Assembly: GCF_001704415.2 (NCBI RefSeq)
Contig: NW_017189517.1
Span: 12,225,167 to 12,289,166 of the forward strand
Length of the DNA: 64,000 nucleotides
Source: Capra hircus
Lineage: Eukaryota; Chordata; Mammalia; Artiodactyla; Bovidae
Direction of reading: 5' to 3'
Position numbers and translations under genes: made by a program. This document shows positions 34,210 to 44,395 of this stretch, piece after piece. Below the pieces are notes generated by a model, which was not told where the DNA came from, ran no database searches, and saw only the letters and a list, made by a program, of their open reading frames with translations. Numbering within the stretch: position 1 is the stretch's first letter; each line of letters starts with the position of its first letter.

Positions 34210-34914
34210 TCACTCTCCTCTCACTTTCATCAAGAGGCTTTTTAGTTCTTCTTCACTTTCTGCCATAAGGGTGGTGTCATCTGCATATCTGAGGTTATTG
34301 ATATTTCTCCTGGCAATCTTGATTCCAGCTTGTGCTTCCTCCAGCCCAGCGTTTCTCATGATGTACTCTACATATAAGTTAAATAAGCAGGGTGACAATG
34401 TACAGCCTTGACGTACTCCTTTTCCTATTTGGAACCAGTCTGTTGTTCCATGTTCAGTTCTAACTGTTTCTTCCTGACCTGCATACAGGTTTCTCACGAG
34501 GCAGGTCAGGCGGTCTGGTATTCCCATCTCTTTCAGAATTTTCCACAGTTTATTGTGATCCACACAGTCAAAAGCTTTGGCATAGTCGATAAAGCAGACA
34601 TAGATGTTTTTCTGGAACTCTCTTGCTTTTTCAATGATCCAGCGGATGTTGACAATTTGATCTCTAATTCCTCTGCCTTTTCTAAAACCAGCTTGAACAT
34701 CTGGAAGTTCATGATTCACATATTGCCGAAGCCTGGCTTGGAGAATTTTGAGCATTACTTTACTAGCATGTGAGATGAGTGCAATTGTGCGGTAGTTTGA
34801 GCATTCTTTGGCATTACCTTTCTTTGGGATTGGAATGAAAACTGACCTTTTCCAGTCCTGTGGCCACTGCTGAGTTTTCCAAATTTGCTGGCATATTGAG
34901 TGCAGTACTTTCAC
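34210..34914 (-). pseudogene. BovB reverse transcriptase domain remnant
   Basis: A 234-residue open segment of the BovB polyprotein. RT motifs occur in order: PIPKKG (about residue 28), NYRTIAL (40), QAGFRKGRG (74), motif A FIDYAKAFD (108-116), motif B GVRQGCTLSP (166-175) and motif C YADDT (210-214). All three catalytic aspartates are still present. In a live element the domain makes cDNA at the target nick. Here it lacks the upstream endonuclease in frame and the downstream C-terminus, so no function is expected. The segment begins at a GTG inside the ancestral frame, not at a true start. Confidence 0.9.
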
Positions 34915-34998
34915 AACATCATCTTTCAGGATTTGAAATAGCTCAACTGGAATTCCATCACCTCCACTAGCTTTGTTTGTAGTAATGCTTCCTAAGGC

Positions 34999-35496
34999 CT
35001 ACTTGACTTCACATTGCAGGATGTCCGGCTCTAGGTGAGTGTGAGCGACCACACCATCGTGATTATCTTGGTCATGAAGGTCTTTTTTGTACAGTTCTCC
35101 TGTGTATTCTTGCCACCTCTTCTTAATATCTTCTGCTTCTGTTAGGTCCATACCATTTCTGTCCTTTATCAAGCCCATCTTTGCATTAAATGTTCCCTTG
35201 ATATCTCTAATTTTCTTGAAGAGATCTCTAGTCTTTGCCATTCTATTGTTTTCCTCTATTTCTTTGCACTGATCACTGAGGAAGGCTTTCTTATCTCTCT
35301 TTGCTATTCTTTGGAACTCTGCATTCAAATGGGTATATCTTTCCTTTTCTCCTTTGCTTTTCACTTCTCTTCTTTTCATAGCTCTTCGTAAGGCCTCCTC
35401 AGACAGCCGTTTTGCTTTTTCTGCATTTCTTTTTCTTGGGAATGGTCTTGATCCCTGTCTCCTGTACAATGTCATGAACCTCATTCCATAGTTCAT
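34999..35496 (-). pseudogene. BovB polyprotein linker remnant
   Basis: A 165-residue lysine/arginine-rich open segment between the endonuclease and RT pieces, on the same strand. It includes IKKRWQEYTGELYKKDLHD and HTHLEPDILQCEVK, typical of the BovB inter-domain region. It is separated from the RT segment by stops or frameshifts around 34915-34998. Confidence 0.85.
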
Positions 35497-35793
35497 CAGG
35501 CACTCTGTCTGTCAGATCTAGTCCCTTAAATCTGTTTCTCCCTTCCACTGTATAGTCATAAGGGATTTGATTTAGGTCATACCTTTGGTTTTCCCTACTT
35601 TCTTCAATTTAAGTCTGAATTTTGCGATGAGTTCATGATCTGAGCCACAGTCAGCTCCCAGTCTTGTTTTTGCTGACTGTATAGAGCTTCTCCATCTTTG
35701 GCTGCAAAGGATATAATCAGTCTGATTTCGGTGTTGACCATCTGGTGATGTCCATGTGTAGTCTTCTGCTGTGTTGTTGGAAGGGGGTGTTTG

Positions 35794-36078
35794 CTATGAC
35801 AGTGTGTTTTCTTGGCAGAACTCTGTTAGCCTTTGCCCTGCTTCATTCTGTACTCCAAGGCCAAATTTGCCTGTTACTCCAGGTGTTTCTTGACTTCCTA
35901 CTTTTGCATTCCAGTCTCCTATAATGAAAATGACATCTTTTGGGGGTGTTAGTTCTAGCAGGTCTTGTAGGTCTTCATAGGACCGTTCAACTTCATCTTC
36001 TTCAGCGTTACTGGTCAGGGCATAGACTTGGATTACCATGATATTGAATGGTTTGCCTTGGAAAGGAACAGAGATCAT
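35794..36078 (-). pseudogene. BovB endonuclease domain remnant
   Basis: A 94-residue open piece of the apurinic-type endonuclease. QVYALT (about residue 17) and IIGDWNAKVG (52-61) match two conserved blocks of the fold, the second carrying the usual D-x-N. The N-terminal part of the domain lies beyond 36080 in broken frames. The intact enzyme would nick target DNA to prime reverse transcription. Confidence 0.85.
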
Positions 36079-36142
36079 TATGTTGTTTTTGAGATTGCAT
36101 CCAAGTACTGCATTTCATACTCTTTTGTTTACTGTGATGGCT

Positions 36143-36174
36143 GCTGCTGCTGCTAAGTTGCTTAAGTCGTGTCT
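36143..36174 (-). mobile_element. very short Bov-A SINE insertion inside BovB
   Basis: The sequence gctgctgctaagttgcttaa plus gtcgtgtct is the reverse complement of the extreme 3' end of a Bov-A SINE. It interrupts BovB sequence that otherwise reads tgatggctactccatttc. Flanking gatggct (36136-36142) and gatgct (36175-36180) look like a TSD. Confidence 0.7.
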
Positions 36175-36545
36175 GATGCTACTCCATTTCTTCTATGGGA
36201 TTCCTGCCCACAGTAGTAGATATAATGGTCATCTGAGTTAAATTCACCCATTCTAGTCCATCTTAGTTTGCTGATTCCTAGAATGTTGATGTTCAGTCTT
36301 GCTGTCTCCTGTTTGACCCCTTCCAATTTGCCTTGATTCGTGGACCTAACATTCCAGATTCTTATGTAATATTGCTCTTTACAGCATCGAATCTTGCTTC
36401 TATCACAAGTCCCATCTACAACTGAGTGTTGTTTTTGCTTTGGCTCCGTCCCTTCATTCTTTCTGGAATTATTTCTCCACTGATCTCCTGTAGCATTTGA
36501 TATATCACAGGATATTGAATGGAGTCACCTTTGGTTCTTAAAGGA

Positions 36546-36879
36546 AGGGAAAGCCCATCAATGTAAGTGAGTGTCCGTCAACTTGGTGGGCAGAGGAAAC
36601 TCAGTTTGACCTGTGGGAAATTTCTGCATGGGCACCCAACAGACAGATAAGGAGGGATGTTTCCTTTCAGGACTCATAAAACAGCAGACTGCCAATGCAA
36701 ATGTCACATCATTGACTCTTGGACCTCCGGTGCTGGAGGGATTTCAGCCATCATCTAGATTATGAAGCAGAGAGGACACACACCATTGTTCCTTTACTCT
36801 TTCTCCAAGATTATCAGTGATTGTTTAAGTGCCTGTCATGGTTGGTTTCCAGCATTATGTCCCATTCCCAAATGGTTAG
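36546..36879. other. unique non-coding sequence
   Basis: Nothing recognised. Confidence 0.4.
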
Positions 36880-37010
36880 TATTTCTTTGGTTCAAATTCC
36901 AGCTCAGCTCTGTGTTGATGGGCTGTGTGACCTTGGGCATATCACTTGCCCTCTTTTGGCCTGAGTTCCTTTTGGAAAATTCCTTCCTCATATTGAAATG
37001 CTAGCAGTCA
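36880..37010 (+). mobile_element. MIR SINE fragment, sense
   Basis: Contains ttcaaattccagctcagctc, gctgtgtgaccttgggcata and gcctgagttccttttggaaa, the 5' half of MIR. Confidence 0.75.
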
Positions 37011-37974
37011 GGTAACTATGCCGTAAGAATTGGCTCACAGTCTCGAAGGAGGTAGGAAGCACGGATATATTCTGAAGAAAGTTTCTCTCATTAGATCTAT
37101 TTTGGTATTCAGAGTGACAGGTGTTCCTGCTCGGCTGACACTACACACCAACATGCTATCTGGCAGGGCACACATTGATTAAGACCTGTTCCCAGAAAAC
37201 ATATTCCATCTGATTGAAATCCAAACGCATTGATTGTTTTATCTCTATCAGAAGCAATTGCTCTCTGTTTGGTGATGGACGACAACTCTCCACATCACTT
37301 CATCTGCCAACTGGACAGCGGGTGACACAGGAAGCTTCCAAGTCTTGTGGGCTGAGCCATTAGCTGTGACAGTCAGCTTCAAACCCTCAGTCACACTGTC
37401 ATGTCCCTAGCATGGCCATAGTGAGCAAGATTAGATATGTGTCACAGCTGAAAGATGATTCTTAAACCGAGGCCTTGGTGGCAAGAACCTTAAACAGTGG
37501 CAGGCCCATCTAAAAGCTCCTGTACGGGCGTGGGGAGAACCTGGAGAGATTTGAGAGCAGACACAGCTCCTTAGAGGGAAAATATCTGGGGTCTGAACTG
37601 TGTGCTGCTTCTCTACACCCCAGCATGATAGCAGGAAAGCCCCAGAAGGGTTAAATCTCAAGTCATTATCAGCTAAATATAATGCTTCCTTCTCCACTTG
37701 CATTTGCACAGAATGCTTGCATTTCACCAAGTCCTTTCACATGCAATTAGCTCACTGGATTCTTAAAATTTTAATCATTGGAAATGCATAGAATCTATGC
37801 TTTTACCATGTTACATATGAGAATTAGCCATGCCCTTTAATCTCTGACCTTTAGCCCCACAACCCTCTCTTCAAGGATTGAATCCCTGGCTCCTAGTTCA
37901 GGGTTCTTTCTACTATCCCTAGCTGTTAGGTTATCCAAGCCTAGAGGAAATGTCTACAGGTCAAGTAATCATAA
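37011..37974. other. unique non-coding block
   Basis: No repeat recognised. 37060-37330 is well-structured mixed-composition sequence that could be conserved. Open frames at 37431-37730 (minus) and 37600-37791 (plus) overlap each other and lack motifs. Confidence 0.4.
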
Positions 37975-38225
37975 CAGCTCACATTTATTGAGCTCTTGCA
38001 GTGGTCCCGGGACTCTATATAATTCTCATGTAGTTTTCACAACAACCTGATGCGAACATTATTATTATTGTCATCCTTATTTCACAGAAGAGGATAATGA
38101 AGCTCAGAGAGGTTAAGAAACTTGCTCGGGGTTACATGATCATAAGTGACAGAGCTAAGACTCAAACCAGTCTGTCTGGCTTCAGAATCTATGTTCTTAA
38201 CCACGATACTCTGCTGCTGGCAACT
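37975..38225 (-). mobile_element. MIR SINE, antisense
   Basis: Near-complete antisense MIR: cacatttattgagctcttgc, tttcacaacaacctgatgcg, tcacagaagaggataatgaa, gctcagagaggttaagaaac and aagactcaaaccagtctgtc. Confidence 0.9.
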
Positions 38226-38570
38226 CCTTGTCACCTACCTTTTCCAAAAAATGTTAAGACTGGGAGGAAGAGGAGTGGGTTTTATTAATATTTCCTGGAC
38301 TATGATAGCAGTAGAGGCCCAAGGGGACATGCTATTTTAAGTCAGTCTTCTGGCAAGAGCTGCTATGAGCTGACATGATGCCAGTACAGATCAATATGCC
38401 CACAGGCCCATTTCTGGGTTCTTTCTGGCCTCTGCCACTTGAGCTCCTCTCCCTGACCTCATAGTTCTGTCCATCTGGATCCATAGCAACGTTGTCACTC
38501 TTCTTCAGATACCCTTTTAGATGATATGTGTAGAGTATTGTAGAGAAACAGTTCGGATTTAGTAATATTT
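38226..38570. other. unique non-coding sequence
   Basis: Nothing recognised. Confidence 0.4.
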
Positions 38571-38581
38571 ATTCCCCACTT

Positions 38582-38786
38582 CCCTGGTGGCTCAGACAGA
38601 AAAGAATCCGCCTGCAATGCAGGAGACATGGGTTTGATTCCTGAGTTGGGAAGATCACCTAGAGAAGGGAATGACTACCCACTCCAGTAATCTTGGCTGG
38701 AAAATTCCATGGACAGTAGAGCCTGGTGGGCAGCAGTTCATGGTGTCGCAAGTCAGACACGACTAAGCGACTAACTCTTTTCTTTC
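38582..38786 (+). mobile_element. Bov-tA SINE, sense
   Basis: Complete sense Bov-tA beginning ccctggtggctcagacag. Perfect 11-base TSD attccccactt at 38571-38581 and 38787-38797. Confidence 0.95.
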
Positions 38787-38897
38787 ATTCCCCACTTACT
38801 TCTAAAAAGGGCCCAAAGGGACTCCCAATAAGAACTACCTACTAAATAATCGAAACTTTAGAAAGAGAGATGAAACTTTGTAGAAGAAAGGCAGGGA

Positions 38898-39022
38898 GGG
38901 ACTTCCCTGTCAGTCCAGTGGTTAAGATTCTGTGCTACCACTGCAGGGGGTCTGGGTTCAGTCCCTGGTTGGGGAACTAAGATCGTGCATGCCCCATGGG
39001 ACAGCCACACACACACACACAT

Positions 39023-39057
<35 letters not shown>
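38898..39057 (+). mobile_element. CHR-type SINE, sense, with (AC)n tail
   Basis: Head gggacttccctgtcagtcca, then gcagggggtctgggttcagt, ggttggggaactaagatcg and tgcatgccccatgggacag, followed by a long AC microsatellite as the element's tail. Confidence 0.9.
39006..39057. repeat. (AC)n microsatellite
   Basis: About 26 AC units with one TG interruption near 39021. It is long enough to be length-polymorphic. Confidence 0.95.
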
Positions 39058-39059
<2 letters not shown>

Positions 39060-39094
39060 AACAGAGAGAGAAAAGGAAGTGAAAGTTGTTTCCA

Positions 39095-39250
39095 TTAAGA
39101 ACTTGAGATGGAAATCATCTCAAACATTTATTAACCCCCATATACTGGGTCCTGGGACTGCCACTAAAAATGCAGAGCTGAGCCAAACACAGCCCCTGTC
39201 CTCAAGGAGCTCAAAATCTAGTGGCATTAGAATGATCCCTGAACTTGAAC
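39095..39250 (-). mobile_element. L2 LINE 3' end, antisense
   Basis: Contains ctcaaacatttattaacccc, aacacagcccctgtcctcaa and ggagctcaaaatctagtgg, matching reverse-complement L2. Confidence 0.75.
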
Positions 39251-39394
39251 GTTCAATTTGGCTTTGAATTCTAGCAAAGACAGTAGGTGAAATGTGATCG
39301 GTTGTCTACTACTCATCCAATAAATGGAGTTCTGTCTGTTCTTCAGAAGAGACAAGCTTCTTCAAAATACTGAAGCATAATAATAAATTATCAT

Positions 39395-39560
39395 TTTATA
39401 TCAATAGTAGTTCATATTCCTTGAGAGCTCACCATGTGCCAGTCACTGGACTAAGCATAATGCATTCATTATCCCATTGAGCCCTCATGAATATCCCCAT
39501 GATGTATGTATAACGACCCCCCATTATACAAATGGGAAAATTAAGGTGAGGTGAGATTAC
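39395..39560 (-). mobile_element. MIR SINE, antisense
   Basis: Contains gagctcaccatgtgccagtc, attatcccattgagccctca and cattatacaaatgggaaaat. Confidence 0.75.
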
Positions 39561-39585
39561 CATGTGGACTCATAGGTCCTTCCAT

Positions 39586-39866
39586 TTTTTTTTAAATTGA
39601 AATAGAGTTGTCTTTAGTGGAGTTTTTACAGATTCAGACTCGCCTTTCATAAAGCAAATGCATGCATCCTTCTGCCATTTTGGTCTTCCCTGACATGCTG
39701 TAGGAAGTGGCTATGAATACACTGTCTCCAAAGGCAGTGACTGTGGCCATTGTGCTTTGGTATTGCCATTCGGGACCTACTGGTTCAGAAGATGCAATAA
39801 GTCTCCTCACATGGACCAATTACCAAAAAAAAAAAAAACCCAAAAAACAAAACAAAACAAAAAAAA
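39586..39866 (+). mobile_element. possible retrotransposed sequence with A-rich tail
   Basis: About 200 bp of unassigned sequence ends in a long A-run and AAC/AAAC-rich tail (39826-39866), as retrocopies do. The start carries a T-run and an L1-like aaattgaaatagagttgtc. No parent gene recognised and no convincing TSD found. Confidence 0.35.
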
Positions 39867-41059
39867 GCCCTCCCTTTGTAAAGTAGCAGCATGAGCTAGA
39901 ACAGGCACTTTATTATCTGCCTCTGCCCACGGGGAAGTGGAGATGCTGGGGAGAGAATGATTGGCCTGGGAAACGGGAGGGCTTGGGATCTACACTTTCA
40001 GGGTCAAAGAACTTCATGCCCACTCTCAGGATTGGCTTCACAGGATGCTCTGGCTCTGGCTCCCCCCTATGCAGGGGTAGGCTCCTGGGGTTGGTCTCTC
40101 AGTGGGATCCCATTGGCAGCCTCTCCCCTCCCACCACAGCCGCAGGCCTATTGACTTCTGGGCACTCATTTCCCAGGGCCCTTTTCAGTCCCTGAGAACC
40201 ACAAGTTCTTTTCACTCGGGAGTTTACAGACGGGGCCGCACCAAGGAGAACAGATGTACTTTCCCTGTGGAGCGCTTTAATCTAGTGAATTGCACTCAGA
40301 CAGGTAAAGGGTAATTTTCCTTCTATTCCTGCATCTTTCTGAAAGTTTCTAGGGTCAATTAAACTAGGACTCTGCAGGCTTCTCAGCTCCAAAGCAGAGG
40401 CAAAAGTCATTTCTTTCTTTCCTCTTTGCATAAGTTGGAAGGTTCTCAGATAGAAAGTGATTTTTTTCTCATATCTCATCCCAGGAAACAATGCTGTCTT
40501 TTTAGTTAAGCTGAATTGAATACAAATCACATCACCCCAAATGGAGTCATTACAAGTCTTTAGTGATTGGAGTATTATTCTTTTATTTTTATTGGCTACA
40601 TATGGAACATGTTGTTAAAAAGCCAGTGTCTTCCGCCTGGGCCTCCAATTCCCTTTTCCCTCAGATAAGCACACTTACAAGTTAGGGATGCCCAGCTTTC
40701 AAGAATGAGTGAGTTATGTGTGTTGAGAGCAGAGTGGGAAGGTGGGCATTTATCAAGCCTGTTCCCCTCTGTTTGATTCATTCTCTCTCATACGCCTACT
40801 CCCTCCACACAGATACACACATACGCACGTGCACACTCACACACAGAGAGCTGCTTTTTCCTGTCTGAAACTTGTCTTCACTCTGAGTACACACTCCCTT
40901 CCTTCCTCACCCCATCCTACCCCACCTCACCCCACATTATTGCTCCTCTGGTCACCAGTGCTCCCGGCCATCCTAACTGCCATTTCAAGGTTTTTGTGTA
41001 AAGAAACTGAGCTTTTATGGGTCACGTATTCCCTCAGAAGATGTCAGCAGTGAACAGCA
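39867..41059. other. unique non-coding sequence
   Basis: No repeat family. A CA-rich stretch lies at 40805-40855 and a CCCCA-rich stretch at 40905-40935. Open frames in 39957-40314 overlap in three frames and are not credible. Confidence 0.4.
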
Positions 41060-41182
41060 TGTGCTCTGGAGCCAGATAGCTATGAGTTGGAGCCAAGTAT
41101 TTACTTATTAACTATATGACCTTGAGCATGACATTGAACTCCTCCGAGCCTCAATTTCCTCAGTGAATCCTAAATACAATAG

Positions 41183-42271
41183 AACCATGTCTTGCTTATT
41201 GTAAACAATGCTGCAATGAACATTGGGGTACATGTATCCTTTTAGATCATGGTTTCTCTGGGTATATGCCCAGGTGTGGGATTGTAGGGTCACATGGCAG
41301 TTTTATTTTAGGACCCTCCATACTGTTCTCCATAGTGGCTTTACCAGTTTACATTCCCACCAAGAGTGTAGGAGAGTTCCCTGCTCTCCACACTCTCTCC
41401 AGCATTTACTGTTTGTAAATTTTTTGATGATGGCCATTCTGGCTGGCCATTCTCCATTCACTGTTCACCTGAAACTATCATAACATTGTTAATCAGCTAT
41501 ACCCCAATACAAAATGAAAAGTTCAAAAAACATACAACAGACTGTGTCCCATAGGATTGTTGTGTGAAGATTTGATGACACCTTACTGTAGTATTGGTTT
41601 GCATTTCTCTAATAATTAACGATGTTGAACATCTTTTCATGTGTCTGTTGGCCATCTGTATATCTTCTTCGGAGAAATATCTGTTTAGGTCTTCTGCCCA
41701 TTTTTTGAGTGGGTTGTTTGTTTTGATGCTGTTAAGCATCATGACTGAATATCCACCAATAGGGGAATTGGATAAAGAAGATGTGGTACATAGGTACAAT
41801 GGAATATTACTCAGCCATTAAGAAGAATGAGATAGTGCCATTTGCAGCAACATGAATGGACCTAGAGACTGTCATACTGAGTGAAGTAAGTCAGAGAAGG
41901 AAAAATATCTTATTACATCTCATATGTTGAGTCTAAAAAGAAATGATACAAATGAACTAACAAAACAGAAAGAGACACACAGACACAGAGAACAAACTTA
42001 TAGTTTGAAGGGGGGAAATTGGGGGAAAGATAGTTAGGGAATTTGGGATCAACGTGTACACACTGCTATAGTATGGATAACCAACATGAAGCTATTGTAC
42101 AGCACATGGAACTCTGCCTAGTGTTATGTGGCAGCCTGGATGGGAGGGGCGTTTTGGGGAGAATGGATACCTGTATATGTATGGCTGAGTCCCTTCACTG
42201 TTCACCTGAAACTGTCACAGTGTTGTTTGTAAATTAGCTATACCTCAATACAAAATAAAAAATTAAAAAAC
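41183..42271. mobile_element. L1 LINE with 5' inversion and an internal duplicate of its own 3' junction
   Basis: 41187-41450 and 41586-41735 are antisense L1 (gctgcaatgaacattggggt; ttgatgatggccattctgg; gcatttctctaataattaac; cttctgcccattttttgagt). 41740-42270 is sense L1 3' end (gaatattactcagccattaa; gcaacatgaatggacctaga; aatacaaaataaaaaattaa). Opposed halves are typical of twin priming. TSD atacaatag at 41174-41182 and 42272-42280. Confidence 0.85.
41455..41585 (+). repeat. second copy of the L1/MIR 3' junction
   Basis: It matches 42187-42313: ttcactgttcacctgaaact, then the L1 end, then catacaa(c/t)ag and the MIR piece ccataggattgttgtgtgaa. It sits inside the inverted half of the L1 and breaks it between 41450 and 41586. 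The shared MIR flank shows it is a copy of this locus, not a separate L1 insertion. Confidence 0.8.
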
Positions 42272-42489
42272 ATACAATAGGCCCTGCCCCATAGGATTGT
42301 TGTGTGAAGACTCAGTAAAGGCGTATATTGATTATTAGCTTAGGGCTCAGCTCATAGTAATCAATAAATCCTGGCTATTATCACCAAGTATATTGTGGTC
42401 TTAGCTGTTTTTGTTGTGCAGGATTTTGCATCATCCTGATTCTGTTTCTTTGCTACTCAGGACTCAGAATAAATTTCTACATCACCAAG

Positions 42490-42700
42490 TTATTTGCTCT
42501 TTAAAATTGAGGTGAAATTTACATAGCATAAAATTCATTTGTGTTCTGGTGTGCTTCTTCAGCCACATTTAGTACACTCACAACATTGTCTAATTCAAAC
42601 TATTTGTATCACCCCAAAAGGAAACCCTGTACCCACTGAGCAATCACTCCCCCTCCCCCACCTCCACCAGCCAAATTATTTGCTTTTAAACAGATCTCTT
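42490..42700 (-). mobile_element. L1 LINE 3' region, antisense
   Basis: Contains attgaggtgaaatttacata, gcataaaattcatttgtgt, atttgtatcaccccaaaagg and actccccctcccccacctcc, matching reverse-complement L1. Confidence 0.8.
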
Positions 42701-43589
42701 TTGGATTTTAAGCCATTCCAGAAATCAGAGGAGTTCAGGAAGGTGTATTCTAGATAGTTAAGTGTTTTCCAAAAGTCAATCAGAAATGCATTGCTAAATT
42801 GAAGAAAGAGACTGATAGCCTAGGACTGGCTTATCAGTGAGCAGAATGGACAATCAGAAGAGATAGACTCTCACTCTGGCCTGTCTGTCCTACTTCACAT
42901 GATTGTCTTTGTCTTGTGGCTGAAAGATAAAATCGCCTTAAAGCTTTGAGTGAGGGAAGGGCTGGATTTTTAACCTCCTTGTCAACAAATTATGGGAAAG
43001 CCCAATGAAGGAGGTGAGCAATGCAGCCTCTTTGCATTGACTTTCCATCATGCCACATTCCAAGGGAGGAATTTTAGTCTTGAGAGGCATGTTCCAGATA
43101 ACCCTCAGGGGAAATGCAATCCTTTGAAGTCTCCAGTTGTTTCTGCAGCTGCTGATTTCTTCCCGCCCTCCAGGTGGGAGGGGCCCAGATCATAGGCACT
43201 CAGGTACAGCCTCACTGCTTCTTTACAGTGGGGCAGTTCGTAGACTCCCTTCACTAGGCTATGTGAGGAGGGGAAAGGATGGATGAGTCAGCTACAAAGG
43301 ACAAAAGAGAGAGGCTCCAGTTGGCTCAAGGCTAAAGTAAGAAGTGGGGGAAAAGGACTAACACTTAAGAAGGTTCATTGGTGAAAATACTCTCCAATTT
43401 GGCAAATGTCTGTGAAGGCCTAATATCGTGGCCAGTTTGCCTGGAGTGATTGTGGTCTCCCTAAGAAGGCTTCTCTTGCTTGTTGGAGACAAGCTTGGCA
43501 AGCTTCATGGCATAGTCAATGTTCAGGCAGATTTTCTGCTTGTGTGGGGTTCAGGACTTCTAGTTAGGCCTTTTTGGTTGCTCTATCAT
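42701..43589. other. unique non-coding sequence
   Basis: Nothing recognised. Confidence 0.4.
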
Positions 43590-43861
43590 TTTAAAAAATC
43601 TTTTTAAAAAGTTTTATTGAGATACAGTTGACATCTAACATTGTATACATTTAAGGTGTACAGCATAATGATTTGCTATATGTTTATATAGCAAAATGAT
43701 CACCATAATAAGTTTTTAACATACGTCACCTCACATAGTTACAGTGTTTTCCCTTGGGATGAGAAATTTTTAAGACCTACTCTCAGCAACTTTCAAATAT
43801 GCATATAACATACTATTGTTAATTATGGTTATGCTGTATGTTACATCCCAGAACTTATTAT

Positions 43862-44089
43862 CTTGCAACAATTTATTCAGGTGTAGTTGACTTACAATAT
43901 TATATTACTTTCAGTTGGACAACATAGTGATTTGATATTTTTATAGATTACACACCATACAAAATTCTTATAAGATATTGACTAATATCCCTTTGCTGTA
44001 CATGACATCCCTGTGACTTATCTATTTTATAACTGGTAGTTTGTACCTCTTAATCCTCCTCACCTATTTCATTCCTCCCCACCACCCCT
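43862..44089 (-). mobile_element. second L1 fragment nested in the L1
   Basis: A related but different L1 3' segment (gtgtagttgacttacaatat; caacatagtgatttgatat; gacatccctgtgacttatc). It is flanked by agaacttattat (43850-43861) and agaacttatttat (44090-44102), so it entered as a separate insertion. Confidence 0.65.
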
Positions 44090-44169
44090 AGAACTTATTT
44101 ATAACTGGAATTTTTTACCTTTTGACCAGCTTTACCCATTCCCCACCTCCCCTCTACACTCTGCCTCTG

Positions 44170-44395
44170 TGCTATGTTGTGTGCTGTGCTTAGTCGCTCA
44201 GTTGTGTCTGACTCTTTGTGACCCCCATGGACTATAGCCTTCCAGGCTCCTCTGTCCATGTGGATTCTCCAGGCAAGAATACTGGAGTGGTAGCCGTTCC
44301 CTTCTGCAGGGAATCTTCCCAACCCAGGGATCGAACCCAGGTCTCCCACGTTGCAAGCAGATTCTTTACCATCTGAGGCACCAAGGAAGCCCACG
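44170..44395 (-). mobile_element. Bov-tA SINE, antisense, in L1
   Basis: Near-consensus antisense Bov-tA. Perfect 11-base TSD ctctgcctctg at 44159-44169 and 44396-44406. Confidence 0.95.

Larger units (their letters stand above)
33575..36500 (-). mobile_element. BovB (RTE) LINE, 2.9 kb, 5'-truncated
   Basis: The longest element in the window. The 3' end, at low coordinates, is the agttcagttcagttcag tail. TSD tatatca at 33568-33574 and 36501-36507 marks the insertion into an L1. Endonuclease, linker and reverse transcriptase segments are recognisable but lie in separate frames with stops, so this is a non-autonomous fossil. As I remember it a full BovB is about 3.2 kb, so a few hundred bases of 5' end are missing. 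A 32-bp SINE scrap sits at 36143-36174. Confidence 0.95.
33445..36545 (-). mobile_element. L1 LINE 3' end, antisense, split by a BovB
   Basis: The left part (33445-33573) has ttattgaaatatagttgact and gcaaagtgactcagttatac. The right part (36501-36545) resumes with cacaggatattgaatggag, which is the next stretch of the same L1 3' region. The whole BovB lies between the two. Confidence 0.8.
41060..42380 (+). mobile_element. MIR SINE, sense, split by a rearranged L1
   Basis: The 5' part (41060-41182) has gctctggagccagatagcta, aactatatgaccttgagca and gagcctcaatttcctcagtg. The 3' part (42281-42380) has ccccataggattgttgtgtg and ctcatagtaatcaataaatc. A further piece of the 3' part is present inside the L1 at 41541-41585. 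Confidence 0.8.
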
